Shown piece by piece: positions 61,855 to 64,000 of a stretch of DNA of 64,000 bases; the stretch's first letter is position 1, and the number at the start of each line of letters is the position of its first letter. The stretch is taken from NCBI RefSeq assembly GCF_001767255.1, contig NZ_CP017639.1:233406-297405 (forward strand). The letters run 5' to 3'. Made by a program: the position numbers and the translations under genes. This stretch comes from Corynebacterium sp. NML98-0116 (GTDB lineage: Bacteria; Actinomycetota; Actinomycetes; Mycobacteriales; Mycobacteriaceae). The notes under the pieces were generated by a model. It was not told the origin of the DNA. It was given only the letters and a program-made list of their open reading frames with translations, and ran no database searches.

Positions 61855-61937
61855 GACGTGGGGTTTCAGAGCGTTTCCAAGGGCTCGCCGAGCCCCAAAA
61901 TCTGCAACGCCACCCCCGAAAACGCCCCACATCCAAC

Positions 61938-61970
61938 CTTGAGTGGAACAGACTCAACTTCTCGTGCGTT
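61938..61970 (+). promoter_or_regulatory. clpB control: HAIR site overlapping a SigH-like promoter
   Basis: CTTGAGT-N7-ACTCAAC (61938-61958) differs from the HAIR consensus in the last base only. GGAAC (61945-61949) and GTT (61968-61970) with 18 nt between fit a SigH promoter. The HspR site covers its -35 element, so repression would be direct. Confidence 0.75.
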
Positions 61971-62018
61971 AGGGAGAGTGAACAACAAAACAAAACGCAA
62001 AGAGAAAGGAAAACGGAC

Positions 62019-64000
62019 ATGTCTTCGTTTAACCCAACTACGAAAACGCAGGAGGCGTTGCAGCAGGCGCTGCAGCAGGCGTCGGCGAAGGGCAACCCGG
62101 ATATTCGCCCGGCGCATTTACTTGAGGCGATCCTGAAGCAGGAGGACGGCATCGCGGCGCCGGTGCTGCAGGCGACGGGTGTGGACCCGCAGACGGTCGC
62201 GAAGGAGGCGGCTGAGCTGGTCAACTCCTACCCGAAGGCGGAGGGCCAGAATATGGCGAATCCGAACTTTAACCGTGACGGCCTGAATGCGTTGAACGCG
62301 GCGCAGGAGTTGGCGGGCGAACTCGGCGACGAGTTCGTCTCTACTGAGGTGCTGCTGGCGGGTATCGCGCGCGGGAATGATGACGCGGCGGAGCTGCTGA
62401 AGAAGCGCGGCGCTACGTTTGAGGCGATTAAGGCGGCGTTCCAGTCGGTGCGCGGCAATAAGAAGGTCACGACTGAGTCGCCGGAGGATCAGTTCCAGGC
62501 GCTGGAGAAGTATTCGACGGACCTGACGGCGCGTGCGCGTGAGGGCAAGATTGACCCGGTCATCGGCCGCGATTCGGAGATTCGACGTGTAGTGCAGGTG
62601 CTTTCCCGTCGTACGAAGAATAATCCGGTGTTGATTGGTGAGCCGGGCGTCGGTAAGACGGCGATTGTCGAGGGCTTGGCACGGCGCATCGTGGCGGGCG
62701 ACGTTCCTGAGTCGCTGAAGGGCAAGACGCTGATTTCGCTGGACCTCGGGTCGATGGTCGCGGGCGCGAAGTACCGCGGCGAGTTCGAGGAGCGTCTGAA
62801 GGCGGTGTTGGACGAGATTAAGGAGTCCGACGGGCAGATCATCACGTTTATTGACGAGCTCCACACTATCGTCGGCGCTGGTGCCACGGGCGAGGGCGCG
62901 ATGGACGCGGGCAACATGATTAAGCCGATGTTGGCGCGCGGCGAGCTGCGGCTGGTTGGTGCGACGACGTTGGATGAGTACCGCCAGTTCATCGAGAAGG
63001 ATGCGGCGTTGGAGCGTCGTTTCCAGCAGGTGTACGTGGGCGAGCCGACTGTGGAGGACACGATCGGTATTCTGCGTGGCCTGAAGGAGCGCTACGAGGT
63101 GCACCACGGCGTGCGGATTCAGGATTCGGCGTTGGTGGCGGCTGCGGAGCTGTCGAACCGTTACATCACGAACCGGTTCTTGCCGGATAAGGCGATTGAC
63201 CTGGTCGATGAGGCGGGGTCGCGTCTGCGGATGGAGATTGATTCTTCGCCGCAGGAGATTGATGAGCTGGAGCGTATCGTGCGCAGGCTTGAGATCGAGG
63301 AGATCGCGCTGCAGAAGGAGTCCGACGAGGCTTCGAAGGAGCGTCTGACGGATTTGCGTCAGGAGTTGGCGGATCAGCGTGAGAAGCTCGGTGAGCTGAA
63401 GGCGCGTTGGTCGAATGAGAAGGCGGAGATTGATAAGGTGCAGGCTGCGAAGGAGGAGCTGGAGCAGCTGCGTAACGAGTCGGAGATCGCGGAGCGCGAG
63501 GGCGATTACGCGAAGGTCTCGGAGCTGCGTTACGGCCGCATTCCGGAGCTGGAGCAGCAGGTCAAGGATGCTGAGGAGGCGGCGGGGGCGTCGTCAAGGA
63601 CGATGCTCACGGAGGAGGTTTCTCCTGAGGTGATTGCTGAGGTGGTGTCGGCGTGGACGGGGATCCCTGCGGGCAAGATGATGCAGGGTGAGACCGAGAA
63701 GCTGCTGGACATGGAGGCAATCCTGGCTGGTCGCGTTGTGGGCCAGAAGGAAGCTGTCGTGGCCGTGTCGGATGCGGTGCGGCGTTCGCGTGCGGGCGTT
63801 GCGGATCCGAATCGTCCGATTGGTTCCTTCCTGTTCTTGGGCCCGACTGGTGTGGGTAAGACGGAGCTTGCGAAGGCGTTGTCGGAGTTCCTCTTCGATG
63901 ATGAGGCGGCGATGGTGCGCATCGATATGTCGGAGTACGGTGAGAAGCATTCGGTCGCGCGTTTGGTTGGTGCCCCTCCGGGGTACGTCGGCTATGACGC
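62019..64000 (+). CDS. clpB: Disaggregating chaperone ClpB (3' end outside window)
   Basis: 660 codons visible, open to the window end. N domain (about 1-145), first AAA+ domain with Walker [10 protein letters not shown] (about 206) and [14 protein letters not shown], a coiled-coil middle domain (about 410-520, [19 protein letters not shown]) and second AAA+ domain with GPTGVGKTE (about 607). The middle domain distinguishes ClpB from ClpA/ClpC. It works with DnaK-DnaJ-GrpE to dissolve aggregates. AAAGGA lies about 9 nt before the ATG. HspR/SigH elements upstream tie it to dnaK. Confidence 0.96.
   Translation, partial: MSSFNPTTKTQEALQQALQQASAKGNPDIRPAHLLEAILKQEDGIAAPVLQATGVDPQTVAKEAAELVNSYPKAEGQNMANPNFNRDGLNALNAAQELAGELGDEFVSTEVLLAGIARGNDDAAELLKKRGATFEAIKAAFQSVRGNKKVTTESPEDQFQALEKYSTDLTARAREGKIDPVIGRDSEIRRVVQVLSRRTKNNPVLIGEPGVGKTAIVEGLARRIVAGDVPESLKGKTLISLDLGSMVAGAKYRGEFEERLKAVLDEIKESDGQIITFIDELHTIVGAGATGEGAMDAGNMIKPMLARGELRLVGATTLDEYRQFIEKDAALERRFQQVYVGEPTVEDTIGILRGLKERYEVHHGVRIQDSALVAAAELSNRYITNRFLPDKAIDLVDEAGSRLRMEIDSSPQEIDELERIVRRLEIEEIALQKESDEASKERLTDLRQELADQREKLGELKARWSNEKAEIDKVQAAKEELEQLRNESEIAEREGDYAKVSELRYGRIPELEQQVKDAEEAAGASSRTMLTEEVSPEVIAEVVSAWTGIPAGKMMQGETEKLLDMEAILAGRVVGQKEAVVAVSDAVRRSRAGVADPNRPIGSFLFLGPTGVGKTELAKALSEFLFDDEAAMVRIDMSEYGEKHSVARLVGAPPGYVGYD

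Noticed and set aside
62118..63107. 329-codon minus-strand frame opposite clpB
   Set aside because: Antisense shadow of the ClpB coding sequence, whose Walker motifs are intact on the plus strand.

Overview
The window is chromosomal DNA from a mycolic-acid-containing Corynebacterium. The evidence is high GC content, an AccD3/AccD4-type carboxylase subunit next to an MmpL transporter, a DUF3068 protein, AftD arabinosyltransferase, GTP-dependent PEP carboxykinase, a DnaK-GrpE-DnaJ-HspR operon, and DtxR-type iron boxes. Gene order from the carboxylase through trmB to pck resembles, from memory, the mycolate region of C. glutamicum. No search was run, so family names rest on recognised motifs and gene order.

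Layout. 1-9.1 kb: end of accD3 with a 37-codon gene behind it, then a leftward operon (trmB, NYN protein, MmpL, LPG-synthase-like membrane protein) and pck. 9.1-15.5 kb: methyltransferase/GT4 divergent pair, DIP1984-family gene, then an accessory patch with an orphan membrane protein, an IS481-type element, an orphan terminator and dispersed repeats. 15.5-18.7 kb: envelope genes (AftD-like GT-C protein, DUF3068, an acyltransferase with an apparent frameshift). 18.7-21.7 kb: DtxR-box-controlled ferric-siderophore ABC importer. 22-24 kb: secreted trypsin-like protease with a membrane-anchored partner. 24.5-30.5 kb: aftD, DUF2613, a GH3 lipoprotein and a VanW protein. 30.5-37.7 kb: an island next to tRNA-Gly(CCC), with a recombinase remnant and a five-gene DtxR-box-controlled cluster (two YbtPQ/IrtAB-like ABC half-transporters plus an ECF S/T/A set). 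37.8-47.5 kb: housekeeping genes (lipase, dcd, ugd, alaT, DUF1707, Na/Pi cotransporter, protease, FprA, AI-2E-type transporter). 47.5-51.9 kb: dnaK-grpE-dnaJ-hspR. 52-55 kb: an AbiE toxin-antitoxin pair between two directly repeated intergenic elements. 55-64 kb: poxB/pqo, DUF1023 pair, nitrilase, globin/FNR protein, GltS-like symporter and the start of clpB.

The most notable non-coding signals are two families of dispersed repeats. One is an 84-88-bp long palindrome present three times just behind stop codons. The other is a modular repeat of about 150-330 bp present five times, always beside accessory DNA. Many start codons sit 6-8 nt after a TANNNT hexamer with no Shine-Dalgarno sequence, which suggests leaderless mRNAs. 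In three divergent pairs the two start codons overlap, abut or nearly touch. HspR (HAIR) palindromes and SigH-like promoters precede both dnaK and clpB. The abiE operon carries three copies of a 13-mer, one lying on its -10 and start codon.
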